Assembly: GCF_025933915.1 (NCBI RefSeq)
Contig: NZ_JAICZA010000009.1
Location: 1-60,084 of the forward strand
DNA from: Mycobacterium sp.
GTDB lineage: Bacteria > Actinomycetota > Actinomycetes > Mycobacteriales > Mycobacteriaceae
Length of the DNA stretch: 60,084 nucleotides
Reading direction: 5' to 3'
The stretch's first letter is position 1. Every line of letters starts with the position of its first letter. Shown piece by piece: positions 34,832 through 43,622 of the stretch. The notes under the pieces were generated by a model that worked only from the letters and a program-made list of their open reading frames with translations, did no database searches and was not told the origin of the DNA. The translations under genes and the position numbers were made by a program.

Positions 34832-36874
34832 CTACGTTTGGTCGCCGAGGTTGCGATTCCATTCCAGCCAACCGACACCGCTGCGCCCGTCAGCGGTGGT
34901 GACCGTGGCCCAGACGCGGGGGAACTGGCTGACCCGTCCGTCCGCGGCGGTGAGCCGGACCGGCGCCTGGCCGCGCACGTCCACGTTGGCGGTGATCTCC
35001 CCCGGGTTGAGCGTCACCGCCGCGTTCAGCGGTAACCCGTTGCCGTCAAACGACTCTCGTGAGTCGACCGTCTGCAGCTCGGTAACCCGTCCGGCGGCGT
35101 CCTGCGCGTAGCCGATGCTGAACGCGGGCGCGCCGGGGATGCGGATGTTGACGCCGTGCAGATGGGTGCCGTCGTCCAGGTGCAGCGCGCTCCAAATCCA
35201 ATCCATGCTCCACCAATCGCGCACACCCCAGGAGTGATCACGTTGGCCGGGAACCGAGTCGACGCGATAGCTGGTGTCGCCGATCGTGACGGTGCCCGAG
35301 ACGGTGCACGGAATTTCGTACCGCGTCGTCAGCCCGTACTTATACGGGGTTCCGTCCGTGTCCCACACCAGGTTCATGGTCATCGCGACCGGCGTGCCGG
35401 TCTCCCCGCGCAGCAACGCCGCGGGGTCGGCGTAAGCCTGGGCCCGCGCGCGCACGTCCACGCGGTAGCCCTGTAATGGCGCACCGGCGGAATGGCTGAG
35501 CTCGAACTCGTCGGTGCGCACCGTCCACGGATCCGGCGGCATCCGAACCTGCGCGTCGACGGCGACGGTTGGCATGTCGGGGCCGCACAACAGCACGTGA
35601 ACCCATGCGGTCTGCTCGTTGGCCACCAGGCCGAGGCGGAACCAGCCGCCCAATCCCTGTGCGGTGTCGGCGAAGTCGGCATACCAGCTCTCGCTCCACA
35701 ACGGTTCGGCGGTGGGATCGTGGGCGAGTTCGTCCTCGGGTGACGGTTGCAGCGGCTCGGGCGCCACCGCGACCGGCAGTGTCGACAGCGCGTCCGTATC
35801 GAGCACGTGATCGCAGTGCCGGCGCAGCATCGTCATGAACATCTGGTCACCACGGTCGGTGCGTTCCACCAGCATCGAGGAGACGATCGCCATCATCACG
35901 CCGAAAAAGCTTTGTCGGCGGACACCGTCGGCGACGTCGTCCAGGGTGATGGGCGCGTGAGGGCCCAGCGCCTCGTGGTATGCCCGCAACAGTGCGTCGT
36001 AGTGCTCCCGGCGGTCCTCGGTCGGCAGCGCGCAACCAAGGAAATAGGACAGGTCGGTCAGTGCCGGGCCCCAGGACACCGTCTGCCAGTCGACCACCGT
36101 CAACGCGCGGTCGGCGCCGGCGGTACCGAACAACATGTTGTCCAGTCGGTAATCGCCGTGCACCAGGCCCTGGATGCGGCCCTGTCCGGAAGATCCCGCC
36201 GCCTGCGCTTCTTGAGCGAGGTAGCCGTCGAACGCGGCCACCAGACGTTCGCACACCACGCGGTGCTCGGGTGCGATCTGGTCGCCATAGCGGTCGACGA
36301 AACCCGCGTACAGCGGGGTGATCATCGCCTGGTTCAGCGGCGCCTCGCGGTTGAGCCATGGCGCTTGGGCCAGCGAGACGTCGCCGAGCAGCGGGCCGTG
36401 CAGGCGTCCCAATTCGACCGCGCCGAGGCGGGCCTGTTCGGCTGTGGCACCGGCGATTTCATCGCCGACCACGGCCGGACCGGCATCGCCCAGCAGCAGA
36501 TCGAACACGCCCGTCGAGGTGTCGACCGCCGCGTGGTAGCAGGGCGCGATCGGTCCACCCAGTCGCGGCGCGATGTCGCCGTAGAAGCGGACCACGCGCT
36601 CGTAGAGTCCCAGAGCCAGCCCGGTCTGCCGGCTCACCGGGTCGGTGGCCGCGACCTTGAGCACCACCGACTCGGGTCTGTTGAGAGGGTCGAACGGCCC
36701 CGCGCCGTCGGCGTCGGCATAGCTGAGCCGGATGCGGTAGCACTCACTCATTTGGCCGGTGCCGATGCGCTCGACGGAGAAGTCGGCGATGGGTCCGGTG
36801 CCGATCACCGTGGCCAACCAGGCTGCGGTGAGGTCACTGGGTCGTTCGATGACTTGCTCGGTCTCGGCATGCAT
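34832..36874 (-). CDS. APH/EcKinase-like phosphotransferase fused to a lipocalin-like (AttH/DUF7064-type) domain
   Basis: 680 aa from ATG 36874. Residues about 10-380 are an aminoglycoside/ecdysteroid-kinase fold: K73 in VLKVAATD, catalytic loop HGDYRLDN at 239-246 and the metal Asp262 in VVDWQ. Residues about 405-680 form a beta-rich domain (WGVRDWWSMDWIWSALHLDDG) like AttH/hydroxyneurosporene-synthase or DUF7064-type barrels. The fusion suggests phosphorylation of a hydrophobic hydroxylated ligand. It lies 17 bases after lipT and abuts gntK on the same strand. Substrate unknown. Confidence 0.8.
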   Translation of the reverse strand: MHAETEQVIERPSDLTAAWLATVIGTGPIADFSVERIGTGQMSECYRIRLSYADADGAGPFDPLNRPESVVLKVAATDPVSRQTGLALGLYERVVRFYGDIAPRLGGPIAPCYHAAVDTSTGVFDLLLGDAGPAVVGDEIAGATAEQARLGAVELGRLHGPLLGDVSLAQAPWLNREAPLNQAMITPLYAGFVDRYGDQIAPEHRVVCERLVAAFDGYLAQEAQAAGSSGQGRIQGLVHGDYRLDNMLFGTAGADRALTVVDWQTVSWGPALTDLSYFLGCALPTEDRREHYDALLRAYHEALGPHAPITLDDVADGVRRQSFFGVMMAIVSSMLVERTDRGDQMFMTMLRRHCDHVLDTDALSTLPVAVAPEPLQPSPEDELAHDPTAEPLWSESWYADFADTAQGLGGWFRLGLVANEQTAWVHVLLCGPDMPTVAVDAQVRMPPDPWTVRTDEFELSHSAGAPLQGYRVDVRARAQAYADPAALLRGETGTPVAMTMNLVWDTDGTPYKYGLTTRYEIPCTVSGTVTIGDTSYRVDSVPGQRDHSWGVRDWWSMDWIWSALHLDDGTHLHGVNIRIPGAPAFSIGYAQDAAGRVTELQTVDSRESFDGNGLPLNAAVTLNPGEITANVDVRGQAPVRLTAADGRVSQFPRVWATVTTADGRSGVGWLEWNRNLGDQT

Positions 36875-36891
36875 GGGGTTAGCGTGCCAGG

Positions 36892-38406
36892 TCAGCGCGC
36901 GAGTGAGAAGCCGTCCCATGCCATCCGGCGGTGCGGGTGTGGATCGAACTCGACGCGGGATTGCCGGTCGAAGACCATCACGGCGCGATCGGCGGCGTTA
37001 TAGCGAGGCCAGTCCTCGCCCGGGACACCCGTGCGGCTGAAGGTGCGCCAGCGTCGTTGCACCTGGTTGCTCACCCGCAACGCGGCGCGGCGATCCGCTG
37101 CCGCCGTCAACAACGCGCCGAACCTGGTGCGGTAGACGTCGAAAACCGCCAGCAACTCGGTGGCATGGGTGGCGCCGAAACCCGACCAGCGCAGCGTGCG
37201 CGGGGCGTAGTCATACCGGTAGAGGTAGGTCGGCGCGTGCGTGGCGTGGGCTTCGGCGATCTGCCAGGCCGCCGAGCCGAACGCGAAATCACCGCCGAGC
37301 TGGATGCACGCCGCGCGCTCGGGATACTCCGGGTATGCGGCGGTAATGCGTTCGCGGATAGCGGGTTCCGCCTCGGCCAGCAGCTCTTCGACCATCGACT
37401 CGTTGGTCGGCAACATTGCCAGGAACCGCGTGAACAGCCGCCCTTCTTCGGCATTGGTGCCCACGATGAGAGGCACCCGGTGCGCCTCGCCGCGCCGCAT
37501 CGCCTCGACGGGATCCATCGGCAGCACGTCGTCACCGACGACGGGGCCAATCGGGAAGGCGCCCAGCTTGTTCTGCATGCCCTCGTCGATCAATGCGTGT
37601 TGGGCTTTCACCAGCTGGGCCGCGGACACCCGCATCAGCGCGTCGGCGGCATCCTGCCTGCGCACCCCGAGCAGGCCGGCGAAGCGGTTCGCGAATTCAG
37701 CGGCAACCTCCTTCGAGCGCACCAGACCCGAGGCGGGGCTTTCCGAGATCGCCCTTGCGAACAGACCTTCGGCGGCGGGTACCGCCACTAAGGAAGCGGT
37801 GATACAGGCGCCCGCGCTCTCGCCGAAGATCGTCACGTTGTCGGGGTCACCGCCGAACCCGGCGATGCTGTCGCGAACCCACTGCAACGCCAGCACCAGA
37901 TCGCGCAGGTACAGGTTGCTGTCGATGGTGATATCGGGAGTCGACAGCGACGAGAAATCCACACACCCCAGCGCGCCGAGCCGGTAGTTCACCGATACGT
38001 ACACACACCCCCGCCGTGCCAGCGCCGCCCCGTCGTACAGCGGTGTCGCCGAACTGCCCAGGAAATACCCGCCGCCGTGAATGAAGACCATGACGGGTAG
38101 CGGCCCCTCGGGGGCCTCGGGCGCCACGACATTGAGGGTGAGGCAGTCCTCGCCCATCGGCTGATAGCGGCCTCCGAAACCCGACAGGCCGAGCAGAGTG
38201 TAGCGGCGCTGCTGAGGCGCGCAATTGGCGAAGCCGTGACAGTGCCGGACCCCCGACCACGGCGCCGCCGGCCGCGGCGCCCGGAAGCGCAGGTCTCCCA
38301 CCGGTGGGCGGGCATACGGGATCGACCGCCACCGATTGACCCCGTCGCGGGTGAAGCCCTCGACGGTGCCGAGGGCCGTGCGTGCGCGGACAGTCCGGTC
38401 ATGCAT
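36892..38406 (-). CDS. lipT: Carboxylesterase LipT
   Basis: A 504-aa type-B carboxylesterase. Oxyanion HGGG at 110-113; nucleophile GESAG at 195-199 (Ser197); the Glu and His of the triad fit NAEEGRLF and GFGATHATEL. It hydrolyses short acyl esters. Position beside pncA and lppI and its length match lipT (Rv2045c) of M. tuberculosis. First gene of a run lipT, kinase fusion, gntK. Divergent from lppI; 78-base intergenic region. Confidence 0.93.
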   Translation of the reverse strand: MHDRTVRARTALGTVEGFTRDGVNRWRSIPYARPPVGDLRFRAPRPAAPWSGVRHCHGFANCAPQQRRYTLLGLSGFGGRYQPMGEDCLTLNVVAPEAPEGPLPVMVFIHGGGYFLGSSATPLYDGAALARRGCVYVSVNYRLGALGCVDFSSLSTPDITIDSNLYLRDLVLALQWVRDSIAGFGGDPDNVTIFGESAGACITASLVAVPAAEGLFARAISESPASGLVRSKEVAAEFANRFAGLLGVRRQDAADALMRVSAAQLVKAQHALIDEGMQNKLGAFPIGPVVGDDVLPMDPVEAMRRGEAHRVPLIVGTNAEEGRLFTRFLAMLPTNESMVEELLAEAEPAIRERITAAYPEYPERAACIQLGGDFAFGSAAWQIAEAHATHAPTYLYRYDYAPRTLRWSGFGATHATELLAVFDVYRTRFGALLTAAADRRAALRVSNQVQRRWRTFSRTGVPGEDWPRYNAADRAVMVFDRQSRVEFDPHPHRRMAWDGFSLAR

Positions 38407-38484
38407 AACCCGACGGTAACCGACATGCCGTCCGTAACGCGCGCGCAGCGCCTTAATCGCCCGGCGCGGCGGTTAGCCTGACTT

Positions 38485-39153
38485 ATGCGGATAGCTGCGA
38501 TGATCGCCGCGTCGTTACTTCTCGCCGGGTGCTCACACACCACGGGCAGCCATTCCGAGCCCACGCCCGGCGCCACCCAGACGTCCGCGGGGCCGTCGGG
38601 AAGCACACCGACGGGAACCTCCGCCGCGCCGGCCTCCGGTGCCGCGATCTCCGACGTCATCGCGTGGATCGAGGCGGGCCACCCCGCCGATCCGGGGCGC
38701 TATCACACGGCCACCCGCGACGGTGCGGCCACACCGCTGGGCGACGACATCGCCCTGACAGGCGCGGCCGGCAAAGTCTCCTGCGCGACGGACTCCCAAC
38801 ACACCGGCGGCGCCCTGGTCTGTCTGGCGAAGCTGACCACGCCCGCGCCGGCGCCCGCGACGGCCTACGGCGAATGGCAGGCCGGTTGGGTCACCTTCGA
38901 TGGGGTGAATCTGCAGATCGGAGCGGCCCGGGCCGACCCCGGTCCGTTCCTCAACGGCAACGGGCCCGAGCTGGCCAACGGGGATTCGCTGTCCTTCGGC
39001 GACTATCGGTGCCGCGCCGATCAAGCCGGCCTGTATTGCGTGAACTACGCGCACCAGTCGGCGGCCAAATTCAGCCCCGCCGGCATCGAGCCGTTCGGCT
39101 GCCTACGGTCGGTGCCGCCGCCGGACGGGGTCGGGGCGGCGTTCAGCTGCTGA
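38485..39153 (+). CDS. lppI: Lipoprotein LppI
   Basis: A 222-aa lipoprotein. Signal peptide MRIAAMIAASLLLAGC with Cys16 in the LAGC lipobox, then a Ser/Thr/Pro-rich linker to about residue 52, then a folded domain with five cysteines (SCATDS, LVCLAKL, YRCRAD, YCVNYA, FGCLRS) plus the C-terminal Cys. Function unknown. Placement next to lipT matches Rv2046. The ATG has little leader, so it may be near-leaderless. It overlaps the convergent SDR gene by 11 bases. Confidence 0.88.
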   Translation: MRIAAMIAASLLLAGCSHTTGSHSEPTPGATQTSAGPSGSTPTGTSAAPASGAAISDVIAWIEAGHPADPGRYHTATRDGAATPLGDDIALTGAAGKVSCATDSQHTGGALVCLAKLTTPAPAPATAYGEWQAGWVTFDGVNLQIGAARADPGPFLNGNGPELANGDSLSFGDYRCRADQAGLYCVNYAHQSAAKFSPAGIEPFGCLRSVPPPDGVGAAFSC

Positions 39154-40126
39154 GGTCCCCTGCGATGATCGCGAAGAGCTCGCTCATTTCGTCACCGGGC
39201 CCGTCCGGAACGGTGTATCCGTCCTCGTTGCGGATCTCGTCGAGGTGGTCGCGCACATCCTCGATGGATAGCCCGCGGCGGTAGAAACCCTTTGTCCTGC
39301 CGATGAAGAACCGCGCGACGTGGCCCGCGCCCACCGTGTAGATCTCACCGGAAACCGGGCAATCCCGGTGGGTGAGGAAGGCCGCGACGGGCGCGACCTG
39401 CGCGGGGTCCAGTTTCTGGAGGTATTGGCCCACAAGGTCGTCCAGCACAGCCTGCGACGCCGCATCATTTTCGACGGTCTGCTGGCCGGTTGCCTGGTCG
39501 AGCGAATGCGTCAACATCCGCGTGTAAGCGATCGGGGAAATGGCATTAACCTTGATGCCGTGCGTGGCCCCTTCGGCGGCGAGCACACGCGTCAGGCCCA
39601 GTAACCCCGTTTTGGCCGCACCATAGTTGCTCATGCGTTCGGCGCCAAGGATCCCCGCGGCCGAGCAGGTGTTGAGCACGCGACCGTACCGCTGTTCGCG
39701 CATGACCTTCCACGCGGGACGTGTCACATAGAACGCGCCCTTGAGGTGCACATCCACCAGGGGTTCGAGCCGCTCGGCGGTCATCTCCTCGAACGGCGCG
39801 TCACCGACGATGCCCGCATTGTTGATCACGATGTCCACGCGCCCCCAGGTACGCACGGCGGTATCGATAATCGCCACTGCGCCTTCGGGATTCGTCACGC
39901 TGTGACCGTCGGCGATCGCCTCACCGCCCCCCTTTTCGATCTCTTCCACGACCGCGCTTGCCGCCTCGGTGTTCGAGCCGTCACCAGTCACCGACCCGCC
40001 CGTGTCGTTGACCACGACGCGCGCCCCACGCGACGCCAGCAACAGCGCGTATTCCTTGCCCAATCCCCCGGCGGCACCCGTGATCACGGCGACCTGCCGG
40101 TCGAACCGCAGCGGCTTGGTCGTCAT
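39143..40126 (-). CDS. SDR family oxidoreductase (peroxisomal hydroxyacyl-CoA dehydrogenase-like)
   Basis: 327 aa from ATG 40126, overlapping the P450 stop (ATGA). Classical SDR with TGAAGGLG, NNAG (VINNAGI), Ser in CSAAGILG and YGAAK. The insert GGSVTGDGSNT and the extended C-terminus resemble the SDR unit of multifunctional 3-hydroxyacyl-CoA dehydrogenases (HSD17B4 type). It probably oxidises the product of the coupled P450. Leftmost gene of the accessory block; it converges with lppI, overlapping by 11 bases. Confidence 0.88.
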   Translation of the reverse strand: MTTKPLRFDRQVAVITGAAGGLGKEYALLLASRGARVVVNDTGGSVTGDGSNTEAASAVVEEIEKGGGEAIADGHSVTNPEGAVAIIDTAVRTWGRVDIVINNAGIVGDAPFEEMTAERLEPLVDVHLKGAFYVTRPAWKVMREQRYGRVLNTCSAAGILGAERMSNYGAAKTGLLGLTRVLAAEGATHGIKVNAISPIAYTRMLTHSLDQATGQQTVENDAASQAVLDDLVGQYLQKLDPAQVAPVAAFLTHRDCPVSGEIYTVGAGHVARFFIGRTKGFYRRGLSIEDVRDHLDEIRNEDGYTVPDGPGDEMSELFAIIAGDLSS

Positions 40127-41349
40127 CACCAGGTGACCGGGAGCTCTTTCATGCCGTAGATGTCGGCGTACTTGAAACTCAACTCCTGCGGCGGGACCGC
40201 CAGTTTCAGTCCGGGCAGCCGCCTGGCCAAGGTGGCGAACGCGACCTGCATCTCGACGCGGGCCAGGTTGGCCCCGATGCATTGATGCACGCCGTAGCCG
40301 AATCCCAAGTGCCCACGCGTGTTTCGATCGATGTCGAATTTCTCCGGATCGTCGACGAATTCGGTGTCCCAGTTCCCGGCGGGCAGGTTCATCATCACGA
40401 ACTCTCCGGCGCGGATCAACTGGCCGCCGATCACAAGGTCTTCGGTCGCCACGCGGTCGACCTGGCTGTGCACGATGCTGAGATAGCGCATCAGTTCTTC
40501 GACGATATTCGCGATGACGGCCGGTTCGTCGGTTTGGCCCAGTCGCGCGTAAGCGCTGGGATGCTGCAGCAGCGCAACCGTTCCCAGCGAGATCATGTTG
40601 GCGGTGGTCTCGTGGCCGGCCTGCATCATGATCACGCTGTTCATCGCCGTGGTCGCGTGATCGAGTTGGCCCGTCGCGACGTATTCGGTGATCAGACGGC
40701 TGATCAGATCGTCCCCGGGTTCGCGCTCCTTGCGTCGCACCAACTCCTGGATGTAGGCGTACATCGCCCCGAAGGCCTGTCCCTTTTCCGCGTCGGACGT
40801 CTTCTGGTCGAGCCCGGCGGCGGTGTTGTGCTGGAAGAGCTCGAGATCTTCGGGCGGCACTCCCAGCAGCAGCGCGATTACCAATGATGGTACCGGCAAG
40901 GCGAATTCACGGACCAGGTCCGCCGGCGGCCCCATGGCGACCATCTCGTCGAGAAAGTGGTCGACCATCTCCTGGATGTGCGGCCGCATCGATTCGCAAC
41001 GCCGGAAGGTGAAGTTGCCGGTCATCATCCGGCGGATCCTGTGATGCTCGGGATCGTCGGTGCGCGCGAACATCACCGGGATCTTGTTGTCGGCGTCCGT
41101 GGGCATGATCGAGTCCGGAATGGTCTTCGCGGACAGGCGCGGATCGACCAGCGCGGCCCTGATGTCCTGGTAACGGCTCACCACCCAGACCGGGTTGCCG
41201 TGGAACATCGCCCGTCGCAGCCCGGGCTCTTCCCGCCAGCTCGCGAACTCTACCGGCACCGCGAGCGGACACTGCGCGGGACGCGGCACAGGCAGTGCCG
41301 GAAGCCCGGCGTCCGAGCAGGAGTCGGACGTCTCGAAAGATATTGACAT
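40126..41349 (-). CDS. Cytochrome P450
   Basis: A 407-aa soluble bacterial P450. I-helix AGHETTAN, ExxR in EELMRYL, and haem loop FGYGVHQCIG with the Cys ligand are intact. It hydroxylates an unknown hydrophobic substrate using ferredoxin electrons; no ferredoxin gene is adjacent. Coupled to the downstream SDR by ATGA overlap. Divergent from a TetR gene, with an operator-like dyad between them. It is distinct from the second P450 at 53890. Confidence 0.94.
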   Translation of the reverse strand: MSISFETSDSCSDAGLPALPVPRPAQCPLAVPVEFASWREEPGLRRAMFHGNPVWVVSRYQDIRAALVDPRLSAKTIPDSIMPTDADNKIPVMFARTDDPEHHRIRRMMTGNFTFRRCESMRPHIQEMVDHFLDEMVAMGPPADLVREFALPVPSLVIALLLGVPPEDLELFQHNTAAGLDQKTSDAEKGQAFGAMYAYIQELVRRKEREPGDDLISRLITEYVATGQLDHATTAMNSVIMMQAGHETTANMISLGTVALLQHPSAYARLGQTDEPAVIANIVEELMRYLSIVHSQVDRVATEDLVIGGQLIRAGEFVMMNLPAGNWDTEFVDDPEKFDIDRNTRGHLGFGYGVHQCIGANLARVEMQVAFATLARRLPGLKLAVPPQELSFKYADIYGMKELPVTW

Positions 41350-41404
41350 AAACCGTGTTTCCCACTAAGTGTCAGTTACCTGCCAGTTGTAGAGCGTAAA
41401 GGGG

Positions 41405-41424
41405 CGGTTGTCGGGAGTCAACCG
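41405..41424. promoter_or_regulatory. Dyad between divergent P450 and TetR genes
   Basis: CGGTTG-N8-CAACCG, perfect 6-bp arms, 18 bases before the TetR start codon. Nearby, GTCAGTTAC occurs twice (41371-41379 and 41424-41432) and TGCCAGTT once more. The region is the likely binding site of the TetR protein for both promoters. The TetR message has a very short leader. Confidence 0.45.
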
Positions 41425-41441
41425 TCAGTTACGCTGTCACA

Positions 41442-42071
41442 ATGACCGCGGTGGAAGACCGGCCGTTACGGGCGGACGCGGCACGCAACGTCGAACGGAT
41501 CCTGCGCGCGGCGCGCGAGGTCTACGGCGAGTTGGGCCCCGACGCCCCGGTGGAGGCGGTCGCCCGCCGGGCCGGCGTCGGCGAACGAACCCTCTATCGC
41601 AGGTTTCCCACCAAGGCGGACCTCGTCCTGGCGGCACTGGACCAAAGCATCGCCGAGGATCTCACCCCGGTGATCGACAGCGCCCGCCGCGCGAAGGATC
41701 CACTCCGTGGGCTCACCCAACTGATCGAGGCGGCGATCTCGCTGGGCGCCCGCGAACACAGCCTGCTGTCCGCCGCACGCCGGGCCGGGTCCCTCACCTC
41801 CGACATCTCGGTGTCGCTCAACGCCGCGCTCGCCGAGCTTGCCCGCGAAGGCCAGCGGGTCGGCAGCATCCGCGCCGATCTGGTCAGCGACGACCTGCCT
41901 CGCCTGATCGCGATGCTCTTCAGCGTGCTGTCGACGATGGATTCGGACAGCGACGGCTGGCGGCGCTACGTCGCCCTCGTCGTCGACGCGATATCGGTCG
42001 ATAAGCGACGGCCATTGCCGCCGGCCGCCGCGCTGCGCTACACGCTGCAGCCCGACGGCTGGCCCCTGTGA
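41442..42071 (+). CDS. TetR family regulator (divergent from P450/SDR)
   Basis: A 209-aa TetR protein. HTH: VEAVARRAGVGERTLYRRFPTKADLV (helices 2-3 and start of 4). The C-terminal domain fits the TetR_C family common in actinobacteria (ADLVSDDLPRLIAMLFSVL). ATG lies close to the predicted start of transcription. Divergent placement suggests it controls the P450-SDR pair. It ends 12 bases before the convergent lipoprotein gene. Confidence 0.88.
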   Translation: MTAVEDRPLRADAARNVERILRAAREVYGELGPDAPVEAVARRAGVGERTLYRRFPTKADLVLAALDQSIAEDLTPVIDSARRAKDPLRGLTQLIEAAISLGAREHSLLSAARRAGSLTSDISVSLNAALAELAREGQRVGSIRADLVSDDLPRLIAMLFSVLSTMDSDSDGWRRYVALVVDAISVDKRRPLPPAAALRYTLQPDGWPL

Positions 42072-42083
42072 ACCCGCGGCCAC

Positions 42084-42704
42084 TCAGCTGGCTGGCAGGC
42101 CCGCCTTGATGGCGGCGTCCTGTTTGCGGGCGAGATCGAGCAGGACATCGGCCGGCGTGGGATTGCCGATGACACAGTCGGATTCCAGGTCGACCATGGC
42201 TCTGCCCTCGACGAACACCGCCTCGGAAATCTCCATGGGGTTGGCCGGGTCGGTGCCCTGCCCGATCACCATGAACCCGTTGGAGCCGATGTCGATGGGC
42301 TGCTGCTGGCCGCTGACCTTCTTGCCGACGACGTCTCGCATGTTCGCGGCAGTCTGGTCGGCCGTGGCCGCATCGGGAAAGACCGCGATCGTGTCGACGA
42401 TGGTGCGCTTGCCGTCGGGGTTCTTGAAGACCTGTCCCACGCCGACGATGCCGCCCGGATTCTGAGTCGGCGGCCCGTCAGCGGTGGCATTGGGCCCGAC
42501 GTCGGCGGGCTTGATCAGCATGGAGCTGTAGTCCCCCGGCGCCCCCGGAGAGGACGAGGGGCCCGACGAGATGGCCGCGCTCGACGCCGGGGCCGAACCC
42601 GACGACGCCGTCGAACCCGTGTCCTGGCCGCAGCCTGCCATCGTGGCGCTGAGCAGCATTGCGGTGGCCGTCAGGCCGAGCGCGGACGTCCGGACATTTG
42701 TCAT
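42084..42704 (-). CDS. Putative lipoprotein of unknown function
   Basis: A 206-aa exported lipoprotein. Signal peptide and lipobox MAGC give Cys25, followed by a Ser/Ala/Pro-rich linker to about residue 55. The folded domain is about 57-206 (YSSMLIKPADVGPNATADG, ending with a single Cys in LESDCVIG), similar in style to mycobacterial Lpq/Lpp lipoproteins with an Asp-Val-Gly core, but I cannot name it. Single gene, ATG start. 98 bases separate it from the SDR upstream. Confidence 0.75.
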   Translation of the reverse strand: MTNVRTSALGLTATAMLLSATMAGCGQDTGSTASSGSAPASSAAISSGPSSSPGAPGDYSSMLIKPADVGPNATADGPPTQNPGGIVGVGQVFKNPDGKRTIVDTIAVFPDAATADQTAANMRDVVGKKVSGQQQPIDIGSNGFMVIGQGTDPANPMEISEAVFVEGRAMVDLESDCVIGNPTPADVLLDLARKQDAAIKAGLPAS

Positions 42705-42802
42705 GAGCCCTCCTCATCGAGGTCAGCTATTTGTATCCCGTACCCCACCCGCCCGCAGCTTGAACACGCAAACTTTTGCGGCCGGCGTTGGCGAGTTTCG
42801 CT

Positions 42803-43621
42803 CTAGTTGATGGTCACGCCCGCGTCGACCTTGAACTGCAGCCCCGTCACGTACCTGGACTCGTCCGAGAGCAGGAACAGCACCGCGCTGCTGACGTCGG
42901 CGGGCTCGACGGCCGGCGTGGGCATCGCGTTCACAAAGATGGGAATCAGATCGGACCGCTGCTCGCCCAAGAGAGGCCCGAACGACGGCGGAACCATCCC
43001 GGTGGGCACACCCGTGGGAAGCACCGTGTTGACGCGCACGTTCTGTGCCGCCAGTTCGTTGGCCAGGGCCAGCGTCAAGCCGACGACGCCGTGCTTGGCC
43101 GCCGTGTAGGGCGTCTGCAACGGAAAGCCTTTGATGGCACCGGCCGAGCTGACATTGACCAGGCTGCCTCCACCCTGCTCGAGCAGGTGCGGTATCGCGG
43201 CCGCGCAGGTGTTCCACACTCCGATCAGGTTCACGTCGACCACCGTGCGCCACTGATCGGCGGTGGTCTTGTCCCACGCCGCGACCGTCAACACCCCGGC
43301 GTTGGCCACCGCGCCGTCCAGGCCGCCCAGCTCGCCGACTCCGTCGTCGACCGCGGACCGCAGTCGCGCCTCGTCACGGACGTCGATGACGCAACTCACG
43401 CAGCGACGGCCGAGGTCGCTCACCGCCTGCGCCGTTTGCTCGAGCTCTTGCCTTGTGGCCAAGGGGTATTCGATCTGCGGCAGGGATTCGCAGATGTCAA
43501 GCAGGATGAGGTCCGCACCTTCCTCGGCGAGCCGCAGCGCATGGCTGCGCCCCATACCGCGCGCGGCACCCGTGATCAGAATGCGTTTACCGGCGACACG
43601 TCCCGGAGCTGAGTTCGTCAG
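42803..43621 (-). CDS. Mycofactocin-coupled SDR family oxidoreductase, non-canonical CTG start
   Basis: 272 aa if begun at CTG 43621. The cofactor motif ITGAARGMGR lies upstream of the first ATG (43555), and no ATG, GTG or TTG precedes it in frame before a stop. CTG is one base after the upstream gene's TGA (TGAACTG), so reinitiation is plausible. The family is the mycofactocin-dependent SDR type: LDICESLPQIEYPLAT insert, VDDGVGELGGLDG, catalytic YTAAK. These enzymes hold NAD tightly and pass electrons to mycofactocin. Third gene of the SDR/DapB/SDR unit. Confidence 0.85.
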   Translation of the reverse strand: MTNSAPGRVAGKRILITGAARGMGRSHALRLAEEGADLILLDICESLPQIEYPLATRQELEQTAQAVSDLGRRCVSCVIDVRDEARLRSAVDDGVGELGGLDGAVANAGVLTVAAWDKTTADQWRTVVDVNLIGVWNTCAAAIPHLLEQGGGSLVNVSSAGAIKGFPLQTPYTAAKHGVVGLTLALANELAAQNVRVNTVLPTGVPTGMVPPSFGPLLGEQRSDLIPIFVNAMPTPAVEPADVSSAVLFLLSDESRYVTGLQFKVDAGVTIN

Positions 43622-43622
43622 T

